From positions 248,001 to 312,000 of the forward strand of contig CANTFK010000239.1 in assembly GCA_947646735.1 (NCBI GenBank): a DNA stretch of 64,000 bases, read 5' to 3'. A model generated the notes under the pieces. It saw only the letters and a list, made by a program, of their open reading frames with translations, did not search any database and had not been told where the DNA came from. The translations under genes were made by a program, and so were the position numbers. Shown here one piece after another: positions 31,710-41,736 of the stretch. Position 1 is the stretch's first letter; the number at the start of each line of letters is the position of its first letter. Source of the stretch: Peronospora farinosa. Lineage: Eukaryota; Oomycota; Peronosporomycetes; Peronosporales; Peronosporaceae.

Positions 31710-33236
31710 CTACAACGTCCAAGTCGATAATAATGCGGCCCACCTACCTAGCCTGCCATTGAGACCGGAGGATAGCACCAACCAGGCCATCGTCGAGAAA
31801 CGCGTAAGAACTTTAATCTCTCGCGAGACTAGCATGCAATAACATAAATCCAAAATCCGAAGTAAAGCTAGTATCTCCTCCTCAACCATTCCGTAATTGG
31901 TCTTATTCGGCTTCAGCGTTCGGCTTGTAAACGTAACTGGCCAGTATATGCCATCATACTCCTGCAACAAAGCTGCTGAAACTGCCCATTTACTCGCATA
32001 TACGACAATTACCGGAGGCCGATCTGGATCGAAGTGTTTGAGGATAGGGGTAATAGCGATCTTGGCTTTCAACGTGGTAAATGCGATCATCGCTTTTTCC
32101 CATCGAGTCCGTCCTTCTGGATCTGGATCGTCCCCAATATCGAACTTTTGATCTGAATCATTCCTGTTTGCGACAGTCGAATCCAATGCATTCATCTTAT
32201 CAAAACAGCGAAATTCGTGGAAATCTGCTTCCCTTAATTCATATAGCACTGACGCATAAATCGCAAAGTCTTCGACAAATCGACTATAGTAATTCAAGCT
32301 TCCCAGAAACGATTGCATCGATCGCAACGTTTTTGGGAACGGAATGTTCAACAGCCATCCCAAATCCTTTGGATGAGCTTCTATTCCTGCAAGTGAGACT
32401 TGATGACCCAGGTAATTCACCTTTCGTCGTCCCCAAAAACTCTTAGCGAGACTGATCGACAAATTCCATTTATTGCATACTTCTAACAATCGCTTTACCT
32501 TATCATATAAGGAGGCCCACGATGTTGCTGGAATCAATATGTCATCAATATATGAACTTCGGCCGAGAACAGATGGCTTCTGGCTAGTATCCGGTTCGCC
32601 TTCTGTGAATACATCAACCAGCTTTGGCGATCTCGTTACCATATCAGTGAAGTCGACTGATCCTGTAGCAATTGCATTCGGATCCGTACCGATCTTGAGG
32701 TATCCATACAGTGCAATATCAATTAGACGTTGGTAAATCTGTGGAGCGTTTTTTAGCCCGAACGGCATTCGTAACCAATCAAACAAGCCTGATGGCGTGA
32801 TAAAAGCAGAAATCATTCTTGCTCGCTCGGTCATTTCCACGACCCAAAATCCACTGGCCATATGCAACGAACAATACCACATAGCTTTATCCATGTCTTG
32901 CAATAATTCGCTAATCAGCGGCATAGGATACACCATCAATCTCGTGAGTTGATTCACCCGCCGATAGTCAATACATAACCGAATGTCGACACCATTCTTT
33001 TTTATAATTACCACAATCGGCGAAGCCCATGCTGATGTCGACGGCTGGATAATCCTGGCTGATAGTAATCCTTTGATTAGGTCAGCTAACTTCTCGAGAA
33101 ATTTGGGAGCGACCGGTCGTACTCGTTGTGCGATCGGGTGTGCTCCACCAACATCGATATCACATACTGCCCCTCGAGATGCAGGAGGAAGCGCATTTCC
33201 TTTGCCAATGAGTAAGTGTCGGCTCGCCCAAATCAT
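31710..33236 (-). CDS. Reverse transcriptase plus first RNase H, element II
   Basis: A 508-codon open frame. RT motifs: LCIDYRRVNQ, DMDKAMWYCSLHMASGFW (the usual Asp in the D-L/M-xSGF block is replaced), MPFGLKNAPQIYQRL, the active-site SYIDDIL, and GHQVSLAGI. The gypsy RNase H that follows is decayed: the first catalytic Asp of the usual DAS motif is Tyr (VVYASKW), and TDH-like reads TRFS, while the Glu in EEEILAL remains. An intact frame with a dead RNase H suggests the second RNase H took over, as in retroviruses where the old domain became the connection. The N-terminal start is arbitrary because pol is a polyprotein. Confidence 0.88.
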   Translation of the reverse strand: MIWASRHLLIGKGNALPPASRGAVCDIDVGGAHPIAQRVRPVAPKFLEKLADLIKGLLSARIIQPSTSAWASPIVVIIKKNGVDIRLCIDYRRVNQLTRLMVYPMPLISELLQDMDKAMWYCSLHMASGFWVVEMTERARMISAFITPSGLFDWLRMPFGLKNAPQIYQRLIDIALYGYLKIGTDPNAIATGSVDFTDMVTRSPKLVDVFTEGEPDTSQKPSVLGRSSYIDDILIPATSWASLYDKVKRLLEVCNKWNLSISLAKSFWGRRKVNYLGHQVSLAGIEAHPKDLGWLLNIPFPKTLRSMQSFLGSLNYYSRFVEDFAIYASVLYELREADFHEFRCFDKMNALDSTVANRNDSDQKFDIGDDPDPEGRTRWEKAMIAFTTLKAKIAITPILKHFDPDRPPVIVVYASKWAVSAALLQEYDGIYWPVTFTSRTLKPNKTNYGMVEEEILALLRILDLCYCMLVSREIKVLTRFSTMAWLVLSSGLNGRLGRWAALLSTWTL

Positions 33237-33479
33237 ATGCCGTAGACCTTCTTGGTCCTATGTTAGAGGAACTCCCGGATCGCCCACTTGGATATCATCA
33301 ATCGTAACTTCTTCGGTGGATGACACAATCTCAGGCAAGACAGCCATATGCTGATCCACATCTTCGGCATACAATTCACCACTCTCGTGATAATACATCA
33401 AGTCTTCAGGCTTCATCTTTACACTTCCTCCGTCTAGATTATATTCGTCGTTGATAATCGTAGTATCACTATTTTGCTC

Positions 33480-33660
33480 TTATTCTCGCAGATCGCGATC
33501 CAGATCGGCCAGATCGCGGTCATCAACTACCGGATCGGCCAAATCGCGGTCATCGCGATCCAGATCGGCCAAATCGCGGTCATCAACTACTGGATCAGCC
33601 AGATCGCGGTCATTAGTTGCCAGATCGGGGTCATTGATTGCCAAGTACGCCAGATCTCGG
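33480..33660 (-). repeat. Short tandem repeat coding DRDLADPVVD-type units
   Basis: About 30-base units built on GGTCATCAACTAC and CCAGATCGGCC, translating on the minus strand to Asp/Arg/Leu-rich decapeptides in the pol linker before RT. GATC-rich like the rest of element II. Confidence 0.75.
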
Positions 33661-33670
33661 TCATTAATTG

Positions 33671-34083
33671 TCAGATCGCGCTCCACACATTCCTGTGTGT
33701 AGTTATTGTGAGTGTAATTTTTTTCACCCACGGTTCTTGCACGTGATCGACATTTGACATCCCTTTGATCACATTGATCACCCATGGAGATTTCGCTAGT
33801 TGTTCACTTTCATCTTCGATCAACAGACCTTCCACATTGTTGCCACCGACTTCTCTTATCGCATCGCATTCTTCATTGAATCGTGTCGTGAGTTTCACCG
33901 TTTCCATGGTCCTTTATCTGCTTCCTCTTTTGAGCGTGTTAAGATCCTCTTTGGTGTAGGGTATGAAGGATGATCCACTAGCGGTCCGGTAAATTCTTCC
34001 GGTGGTTCTTCTTCTCGATCCGTTGTCGCTTCGAACGCTAATGTCTCCCATTCGTTATACCGACGCGATTCCACCGAAACTAC
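33671..34083 (-). pseudogene. Protease-RT linker of element II (continues beyond element I)
   Basis: Coding sequence upstream of RT, acidic and disordered, with a stop before 33907. Across the inserted element I, the frame at 50970 (GYVS) joins the frame at 34080 (VESRRYNEW) through a single copy of the GAAAC target. This shows that the two halves are one interrupted polyprotein. Three bases, TAC (34081-34083), sit between the target copy and the LTR. Confidence 0.75.
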
Positions 34084-34403
34084 TGTAACAGGCTAAGGAC
34101 CCGTTACCGTCTTACACTAAAAGGGCGTTGAGGAAGCGCTCTTAATTAACTTGTAAACATAATTCTGTTTAACTGTTTTGTTTAGTTTTGATTCGCAGTA
34201 AGTGCGAATATGTTCCCTAGCTCATGGGAACCACTCAATATAGAAGTCAATTTATTATTGGCTAATTATTGGGTCTGGCACCCCAATAATAAACCAATTA
34301 TTAAATGACGCGCAGTATCCGCTAATCGGATACTGCCCTATGCCTACTTATGTAATTATGTATTATCCCTATAACTACTCATGTAATAGGTTGCCCCATT
34401 ACA
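34084..34403 (-). repeat. 3' LTR of element I (family B)
   Basis: TGTAACA to CCATTACA. Contains hairpins GTTCCC-TAGCTCAT-GGGAAC and CAGTATCCG-CTAAT-CGGATACTG (about 34314-34336). The tract TCACCCCCTCTTT just inside (34404-34416) is the complement of the polypurine tract. Confidence 0.92.
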
Positions 34404-34514
34404 TCACCCCCTCTTTAAGTTGCACTTACCTCAACGTAAGCGCGAATCGCAGAAATTTTCTTCTCGACCAACGGCGTAACTCCGAACCTGCTCAGTTAGA
34501 CTTAACTGAGCAGC

Positions 34515-35921
34515 ATGGACACTAGGCGCCCACGAAACAATGTCTTTGACAGCCAGAACTGGGAACACCAAGCGATAATCCGTAGAGAGCAGTCGCCGCA
34601 GGTCATGGATGGGGAGTTGAAACCGTGGTGCTTGTATGGTCTTGAAGGTGATGTCGAACCCGAGCCACTGGAGGTCATGAAGGACCTTTTCACGCGATAC
34701 CGTACAGTGAGAGGCAAGGCGACGAACAACGCATATACCGACGATGCGTTGCAGAGGTCTTGGTGTGCATTCATCAGGCGCTGGAACGCGAGCCGACGTG
34801 AAGGAAAGTCCTTCACGTCCTGGTTAGACGGTCGCGAGGGAAAGCGTGATAGACACGCTATTGGCGACCTGCTCCGGCGCATCTGTCGTATGACTTGTGA
34901 CGAGTATCACCTTTGTTACGTCCACATTCGTGAGGGATGTCCAACGTGCAACGTGGGCAGATCGCGACCGGTCCGGCAGGAATGGGACGACTTAGTGTGT
35001 GCGCGAGACATGCCCGACCATATTCGTCCATGAATTGCCCGTTATGAGAGAAGCCTTTCGGAGCTCCAGGTGTCCGAGCTACGGCGATTGAGAACGCGTC
35101 CTTACGATCGCCGACGGCATTCACGTAGCCGAGGTCGTCAACCGTATCATCCATATGCTCCCGAGCCTCGTAATAGGTCTCGGTCTCGGAGTCGCTCGGG
35201 AGGTCGTCGCGGTTTCGTTGCTCGCGAGCATTACGGCTCGCAAGATCGGGGATGGAACCGTCAGCGTCGGTCGCGATCACCGTCTTTCTACGGGACTCGT
35301 AGTCCTCGACCACGTCCGGGACATCTTGGGACAGCGTACTCGATGGCTCCCATGTATCGTCCGCCGGGCAATCTCCCAACCAGCGAACCCTGTAATGTTT
35401 CTCGACATGCTTCTTCATGGGCGCCGAGTTATTACTCGGCGCCTAGGGATTGTGGTCCTCGTGATCGACAATAAGGTCGACAATCCAGCGTCGCGCACCC
35501 GATGCATCGACTAATAGAGGAGGAGCATCACGAAGGAAGGCCTCTGGCGATGAGCGCCGATTCTCGTAATCGGGCGCCTGTACAGTCGAATGATGAGCTG
35601 CGCCTACTCCGCGCTGAAGCTGAGGAGTCGAAGAATGCCCTACTTGATGCTTGCGAGATGGCTGAGAGAGCTCAAGATCGTGCGGATGCTGCGACTGAGG
35701 CTGCTGAGCGGACTCGACGTGAGCAGCTGGTACTGGTTGAGCGCCTACGTCAACTTGAGACGACTGCGTTCGGAGGGCCCCAGCAGATCGAGTCTGCACG
35801 CGTTCAGGCAGGACTTGGTCCCAGTCGTCGTCAACGTCGTCGTCAAGGGATGTCGTATATTGAGACGGCACAGAAGAGCGGGGAAGATTCGAAGGGAGAT
35901 CCGCCGGCAGGTAAGCCTTGA
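34515..35921 (+). pseudogene. Antisense ORF of element I (zinc-like motif, SR region, coiled coil)
   Basis: A single frame of 469 codons opposite gag-pol, starting 112 bases from the 3' LTR, broken by a TGA at 35031 and a TAA at 35472. Piece one has a domain with RSWCAFIRRWN and LCYVHIREGCPTC (C-x2-H-x4-C-x2-C), both shared with element III. At the TGA, element III has TGG (Trp) and the flanks still align (IARYERSL against IAKYERSL), so it is a nonsense mutation. Piece two is Arg/Ser-rich (RSRSRSRSGG). Piece three is a heptad-rich coiled coil (EMAERAQDRADAATEAAERT). It overlaps the chromodomain on the other strand. Confidence 0.8.
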
Positions 35922-36189
35922 GGCGCCCGACGTAGAACGTCGGGTGCAAACGCATAGATGTAGGTATGTCTAGCGTGTAAGCGGCACCATGTACCTTAAC
36001 AACCCGAAATGGGCCAATATATCTTGGCGCTAACTTTTTAGCGCCCAAATTCGTCACTGAGGTGTTCGGTAATCCACTTGTTGATAACAATACTCTTTCA
36101 CCTTCTCGAAATATCAACATATTCTTTCGACCTCTTCTGTCTGCATTCTCCTTTTGCTTGTCGACTGCCTCTTGTAATGCATCACGCAC
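35316..36189 (-). pseudogene. Integrase C-terminal domain and chromodomain, element I
   Basis: Integrase end with NLGAKKLAPRYIGPFRV and TFYVGRLKAY, then a Pro/Ser/Gln linker, then a chromodomain (YRVRWLGDCPADDTWEPSSTL) near 35316-35394. A TAG at 35443 interrupts the same frame between linker and chromodomain, so only a stop breaks it. Downstream of the chromodomain the frame stays open to about 34858, but that is probably the shadow of the aORF. Confidence 0.82.
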
Positions 36190-36258
36190 AAAACGCGTGA
36201 TTCCTTGTCGTAATAGTAGAAATTCGGTTACTGCAGCCGAACTTACAGGCGACGTATT

Positions 36259-37788
36259 CTATTTTGGGGCAAAATTAGCAACGGAAGACGCGATGGAAAG
36301 CATCGCGTCAGGAGTCGATATGCCGTTGGCCACAAAATTACCAGTAGTAGGTGCATCGGCAGCAACCTTATGCGCATCGTAAACACTCAGCAATAGTTTC
36401 GGCGCAATTCCATCCGTAGATACTCCCCCACCAAGCTTGGAGACAGGGTGTTCTGAAGCTGAGAGAGCAAGCAGCGCCGGAACGCGAGGATGCCTTGCGT
36501 TGTTAACGAAAAAGGGCGTCAACCCGGTTGACGCATGGACAGCATTGTTGATTGCAAACTCTACAAGTGAAAGAAATGAACTCCATGATGAGAACGATGT
36601 TGCATAACTGCGCAAGACATCTTCGAGCACTCTGTTCACACGCTCCGTTTGCCCATCCGTCTCTGGATGGGCCGCCGTAGACATAAGCAACCGCGTGCCT
36701 AATAGTTGGAATAAGTCGGCCCAGAAAGCCGAAGTGAAACGCGGGTCACGGTCCGAAACAATAGATTCTGGCAAGCCGTGATGCCTAAAGATAAGATCAA
36801 TGAAGATCTTCGCTATCGTCTCCGCCGTAATGTTGGCGGAGACCGGAGCAAAATGCACCATTTTGCTGAATCGATCCACTAGAACCAATACGCCTGTGCG
36901 TTTCTGTTCATCCGGTGGAAGGCCAAAGATAAAATCCATGCTGACCGAGCGCCAGGCTTCCGGAGCAATCGGAAGCGGACGCAATGGGGCTTGTGAAGAC
37001 GGCGCAGGCTTCACACGCTGACAGGTTTCACAGGAGCGCACCCATTTCTGGATGTATTTATACATTCGCGGCCAGAAACATACGCGAGAAATAGCTGCAA
37101 ACGTCTTTTCGCGACCCAGGTGTCCGCCAGCTGGGCTGTCGTGAAATTCATGAACCAATCGGGCTCGAAGGTCGTCATCAACAGGGATGACGACACGTGG
37201 GGAATCAAAGACGTCCATCGTGTACGTCAGCAACGGACCGTCGAGCGCGTAACGCTTGATGTTGTCGCGTGTTTGTTTCGTCAACTTCGCGAGTAATTTT
37301 TCGCTCGGGTCCCTGAGATAGTTGATGATTCCTGCAAAGAAGGAATCATTCGCGTAGGATTCAGCGATCTGAGTTTGGATCGAAAGCACGGGGGTCGAAA
37401 TCATCGCATTAAGTCCCAGTTCAATACAACACACACAGATATCTTCGTCGTCATCAACATACTCCGTTTGATGACCCATATCACGCCGAGGATCGTAATC
37501 AGGACGACGAGAAAGCGCATCGGCGAGAATGTTATTCTTGCCAGGCTTGTAATGCACCACAAAATTATACTCGGCAAAAAATGATAACCACCGTGCCATA
37601 CGCTGGGACAAGTGAGGACTCTTGACGGCGGTACGCAATGATGCGTGATCTGTGTAGATAGAAAACATCTTTTCGCCGAGCAAATATACTCTAAACTTGA
37701 TTAGCGCGTAACGCATAGCCAAAAGTTCCTTGTCGTGTACCGGATAATTTTTCTCGGCAGGTTTCATCTGTCGTGATTGAAAACTCAC
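36259..37788 (-). CDS. RNase H and integrase, element I pol
   Basis: A 509-codon open frame. RNase H end: VHDKELLAMRYALIKFR and IYTDHASLRT. The zinc-binding module has HEFHDSPAGGHLG and CETCQR. The integrase core shows Asp in MDFIFGLP, Asp in VSDRDPRFTSAFW and Glu in HPETDGQTERVNRVLE, so the D,D-35-E triad is complete. The frame is part of a polyprotein. It is closed upstream by a TAA where element III reads CAA, and downstream by a TAG. Confidence 0.92.
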   Translation of the reverse strand: MSFQSRQMKPAEKNYPVHDKELLAMRYALIKFRVYLLGEKMFSIYTDHASLRTAVKSPHLSQRMARWLSFFAEYNFVVHYKPGKNNILADALSRRPDYDPRRDMGHQTEYVDDDEDICVCCIELGLNAMISTPVLSIQTQIAESYANDSFFAGIINYLRDPSEKLLAKLTKQTRDNIKRYALDGPLLTYTMDVFDSPRVVIPVDDDLRARLVHEFHDSPAGGHLGREKTFAAISRVCFWPRMYKYIQKWVRSCETCQRVKPAPSSQAPLRPLPIAPEAWRSVSMDFIFGLPPDEQKRTGVLVLVDRFSKMVHFAPVSANITAETIAKIFIDLIFRHHGLPESIVSDRDPRFTSAFWADLFQLLGTRLLMSTAAHPETDGQTERVNRVLEDVLRSYATSFSSWSSFLSLVEFAINNAVHASTGLTPFFVNNARHPRVPALLALSASEHPVSKLGGGVSTDGIAPKLLLSVYDAHKVAADAPTTGNFVANGISTPDAMLSIASSVANFAPK

Positions 37789-37815
37789 GACGCGCTCTCG
37801 ACCCTCGTCATCAAA

Positions 37816-38880
37816 TTACATGAGGGCACATCCTATAGCGAAATTGCTCGCGTCACACACGACGTGGAATGGCTTAGAGTCATCAGGTAACATCAGCACC
37901 GGTGCCTCGGACAAGCTCTTCTTTACGGAGTCGAAGGCAGATTGATGTTCTGCCGTCCATAACCATACTGCATCTTTCTTGAGCAAAGTCGATAATGGCT
38001 GAATTAGCTCAGCATAGTTCTTCGTATACTTATGCAAGTAATTCGCCAGACCGAGCCATTGACGTAATTCAGTTTGGTTCCTGGGCGTTGGCCAGGAACA
38101 GATCGATGAGATCTTCTCAGGATCAGCGCGGACACCTTCCTTGCTGACGTAGCAACCGAGTACTGGAATCTCGGGAGCGCAGAAGACACATTTCTTCCAA
38201 TTCGCATATAATTTATTCTCTCGCATAACTTGAAACACCTGCTTCAAGTGTCGAAGGTGTACCTCCGTAGCGCTAAGCTTTTGCTCAGCGCGGCTGTGAA
38301 CGAAAATGTCGTCAAAGTATCTCGGTGCAAAGTCGCGAAGTGGGCGAAGTACTTGTGTCACCATCCGATTGAACGTAGCTGGAGCATTCTTAAGGCCTTG
38401 TGGCATGACTAGCCACTCCCAAAGCATCCCGCTTGGGGTTCTGACCGCAGTGAACGGAATGTCACTGTACTCATTAGGAACTGATAGAAACCGTCTGTCA
38501 GATCTATGGCGCTGTAGATCTCGCTCCCGGACATGGTATTCAATACCATGTCTTTTCGAGGGATAGGCGTTTGAGCCGGGATCGTGGCGTCATTCAGCTT
38601 GTTGAAGGGGTGAACAATGCGCCAACCGCCGGTGGATTTCTTCACACAGAAAGTCGGACTCGAATGTGGCAAGATACTCTCGCGGACATGGCCAGCCTTG
38701 CGGCGACCCTCGAAAAATTCATCAATAGCGATGACTTGGTCGCGTGGTAACGGCCACTGCCGTGTCACGCAATATTTCGATCCTGGCACGAGATCTATCT
38801 CGTGCCGCACACCACAATCCGCCGGAAGCTCAGCAGGAATTTTCTCCGGAAAAATATCGGCGTACTCACGGGCGATATCG
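37816..38880 (-). pseudogene. Reverse transcriptase, element I (one frameshift)
   Basis: Pieces 38810-38409 and 38427-37816. Motifs in order: PTFCVKKSTGGWRIVH, YSAIDLTDGFYQ, MPQGLKNAPATFNRM, active-site YFDDIFV and LGCYVSKEGV. The frame change lies near 38420. The 5' side is cut by element III at 38885; the coding region resumes at 48306. Confidence 0.88.
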
Positions 38881-38885
38881 TATAC

Positions 38886-39223
38886 TGTAATGGGCTACAT
38901 TACATAGTATTAATATGAATAAACAATTACATATGTAGGCAGGTGCTGGGCCCGAATAGCGGGTACAGCTTGGTAATTTATTATTGGTTTATTATTGGGC
39001 CTAAAGTCCCCAATATGGACCAATGATAAATCAACCTGAATTTGTGTAGTTCCCGAAAGGCGGGAACACTGTCGTATTTATTACGACTAAAATCTTCGTA
39101 ATTAGTACGAATTAAAACCAAAATAAAAATCAGAGTTAAATTTACTTAATACCTAATACTCGGGCTTGAGTCTTCCTCAAGCGCACGTGTAAGCTAGTGA
39201 CGGTACGTTCTAGCCCCGTTACA
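38886..39223 (+). repeat. 5' LTR of element III (family A)
   Basis: 338 bases, TGTAATGGG to GTTACA. It carries the GTTCCCG-AAAGG-CGGGAAC hairpin at about 39050-39069. Its first 100 bases differ at about 18 places from the right LTR, while the remainder is nearly identical. Confidence 0.92.
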
Positions 39224-39234
39224 CCTGGTAGCAC
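39224..39234 (+). other. Primer-binding site of element III
   Basis: CCTGGTAGCAC immediately follows the LTR. The same TGGTAGCAC motif lies inside the 5' LTRs of element I (50640-50649, inverted) and of the relic with LTR C (57167-57174, inverted). It would pair with the CCA end of a tRNA, most likely an initiator-methionine type. Confidence 0.65.
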
Positions 39235-39582
39235 TTTGTAGTCCTTCCTATGCCCGAGTTTGGGATGAGCGAATCGTCGTACTTTGACGCTCCAGATTTA
39301 TTTCTGGAGCACGCGACCTTCCCCCATCTTACTGGTGTTGAGTGGGATGCCCTTAATCGCCTCGCGGCGATATCGGGAGAGGCATTCGTCGCGTCGTTGA
39401 TGAGATCAGCGACCCCTGACGCGCAACGTCTCGCCATACATGAGTTTATGGCACGCGAGCTCGCCGAATCCAACCGGCGAGGCTTAACTCCCTCGCGCCC
39501 TTCACGTAATGAGGCCGTGAAGATGGAAACCTCCTCCTACTCTGGAGAAGGTAAGGACCGGTTGTCGCTGAATCGGTGGTTC

Positions 39583-41065
39583 TGTGGTGAAGTGGTTTCC
39601 TAAATTGTGAAGAATCTAGGGTCCAGTTGGATTGAAGGGAAAAGGGGCCGTGGACTAGGGAGAAGGGACCACGCACTTGAGAGAAGGGACCGGAGATAAT
39701 GGGAACCTCGGAGTGAAGCGACCGTTGGCTGAGAATTTGGAAGACAAACAAAAGAGAGGTCATTACCAGGGTACTGTTTAACCGGTACCGAAGGGAGTCG
39801 ACCATGGCCCTCATTGGTCGACCCGGACCATCATTGGTCGAACAGGTCCCTCATCGGTAGACCTGGGTCCCTCTCGGTAGACCTCGGCCCCTCGTCGGTA
39901 GACCCAGTCTCTCATCGGTCGACCCGGTCCCTCATTGATAGACCCGGTCCCTCATTGGTCGACCCGGTCCCTCGTCGGTAGACTTGGGTCCCTCGTCGGT
40001 CGACCTGGTCCCTCATCGGTCGACCCGGCCCCTCGTCGGTAGACCCAGTCTCTCATCGGTCGACCCGGTCCCTCATTGGTAGACCCGGTCCCTCATTGGT
40101 CGACCCGGTCCCTCGTCGGTAGACTTGGGTCCCTCGTCGGTCGAGCTGGTCCCTCATCGGTCGACCCGGTCCCTCGTTGGTAGACCTGAGTCCGTCATTG
40201 GTCGACCCGGTCCTTCGTTGGTAGACCTGAGTCCCTCATTGGTCGACCCGGTCCCTCGTTGGTAGACCTGGGTCCCTCATTGGTCGACCCGGTCCCTCGC
40301 TGGTAGACCTGGGTCCCTCATTGGTCGACCTGGGTCCCTCATTGGTCGACCTCGGCCCCTCGGGGTTCAGCCACTCCTGACCAGTTAATACAAGGATCAG
40401 ACCAGTCGACGCAAGGAATCAGAGCTTCAGGCAAGGATAGAGTAAAGGAGGTAAAAGGATAGGACTATATTAAATACTACTCAATGTGCGATCTACGTGG
40501 CACGACTCCGTCACCCAAGAAGGACTTGTTCTAAGTTACTCACTGTTCCGGGAAGGGATATATTTTGGCCCCCCGTCGAAGACAGTTGTGTAGCGAAGTT
40601 CAAGTGCGAATAGAGCTCCAGGATATATTTGGCCTGTGAGCTCGTTCGAGTAGCAACACCCCCCAAGACCCGCTATCGGAAGCGGTCTCCCTCACCTCAA
40701 GGTCCGGGAGCAACGTAAAGGTCAGGTGGTTAATACCCCTGAAACAAGAAGGAAAAGGCCAGGGACGACAAGCTCCCTGAAGAATTTGGCTCTAAGTCCA
40801 CTCTCGACAAGGTCGATCGAGTGGCCACCTACCGGCCCACCGAGTGAAGCATATCCACTCGAGGCCCCCCAGGTCTACCTCCCTCAAGGCAGACATCTAC
40901 ATCGTCACCAAGTCCTCCGAAGAGTGCAACCCGCCAGCCGACGGGTACACAAGGTGAGAGAAGGTTCATACGCGGCATCGGGGTACCCCCTCCGACAGTC
41001 GGCAGTCCGGCACAGTGAGTGGTTTGGGGTCTCATCATACAATTTTGAGAACCCACTCCACCACA
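39583..41065 (+). mobile_element. Solo LTR of the element IV/V family
   Basis: 1483 bases with ends TGTGGTG and CACCACA, flanked by GTTC at 39579-39582 and 41066-41069, in gag of element III. It is full-length relative to the 5' LTR of element IV and has no interior, so it probably arose by recombination between two LTRs. It includes a long minisatellite and one of the two hairpins. ORFs within it (for example 40726-41047) are the LTR reading frame and not genes. Confidence 0.92.
39800..40365. repeat. 20-base minisatellite in the solo LTR
   Basis: About 28 units of GTCGACCCGGTCCCTCATTG type, the inverse complement of the arrays in element IV. The longest array in the window. Confidence 0.92.
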
Positions 41066-41736
41066 GTTCCGAGAAGTTGATATCGCCATCGCCTCAAGAC
41101 TTCTTGAGGCTCCACAGGCGAAGGTCAACTTTCTTCTTTCCCGCCTCACCGGGAAGGCCAAGGAGTGGGCCCTTGGTAAACTCGTTGTGGACGAGCACGC
41201 ATTCCCCACCTTGGATACCATCCAGGACGATCTCCGTCTTGCCTTCGAGCCACCACAAGAGGAGAAACTGGTGCGATCAAGATTCCTGTCGATGCGACAG
41301 GGTAAAATGGCGATGCGCGACTACGTACAGATGGCTAGGCATCTGGCGTCGTGTATTATCACGCACCCCATGGACATGTACACGCAGGTGAATGTCTTTG
41401 TGGATGGTATGCGTGAGGGGCAGACCCGCTTATCGCTGGAGCGCGCCGAGCCTGCCACATTGGAGGAGGCATTTGCCATCGCACTCCGTGAAGACTTTAG
41501 GGCCACAAAGGCATATGCCAAACCCTCGGTCGTCAGCGTTCCCCGGCCTTCTGGTCCAGAACCTATGGAGATCGACGTTATTGAGTCGTCGGGTGAACGG
41601 CGACGTGTCTTTCATCATAAAGGTGACGCTCGCACCGGGCGTCCAATGGTTTGCTTTCGTTGTCGCAAGCCAGGAAATCGCGCGGCAGAGTGCCGTGCGC
41701 CAGCCCCATTATCAGTGCAAGTAGTGGACGCCCATC

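Noticed and set aside
39583..41065. A DNA transposon with inverted repeats TGTGGTG/CACCACA
   Set aside because: It matches a full LTR of element IV, and the same end sequences border gag in elements II and IV, so it is a solo LTR.
40726..41391. A 221-codon plus ORF
   Set aside because: It joins solo LTR sequence to gag of element III out of frame with the real gag.
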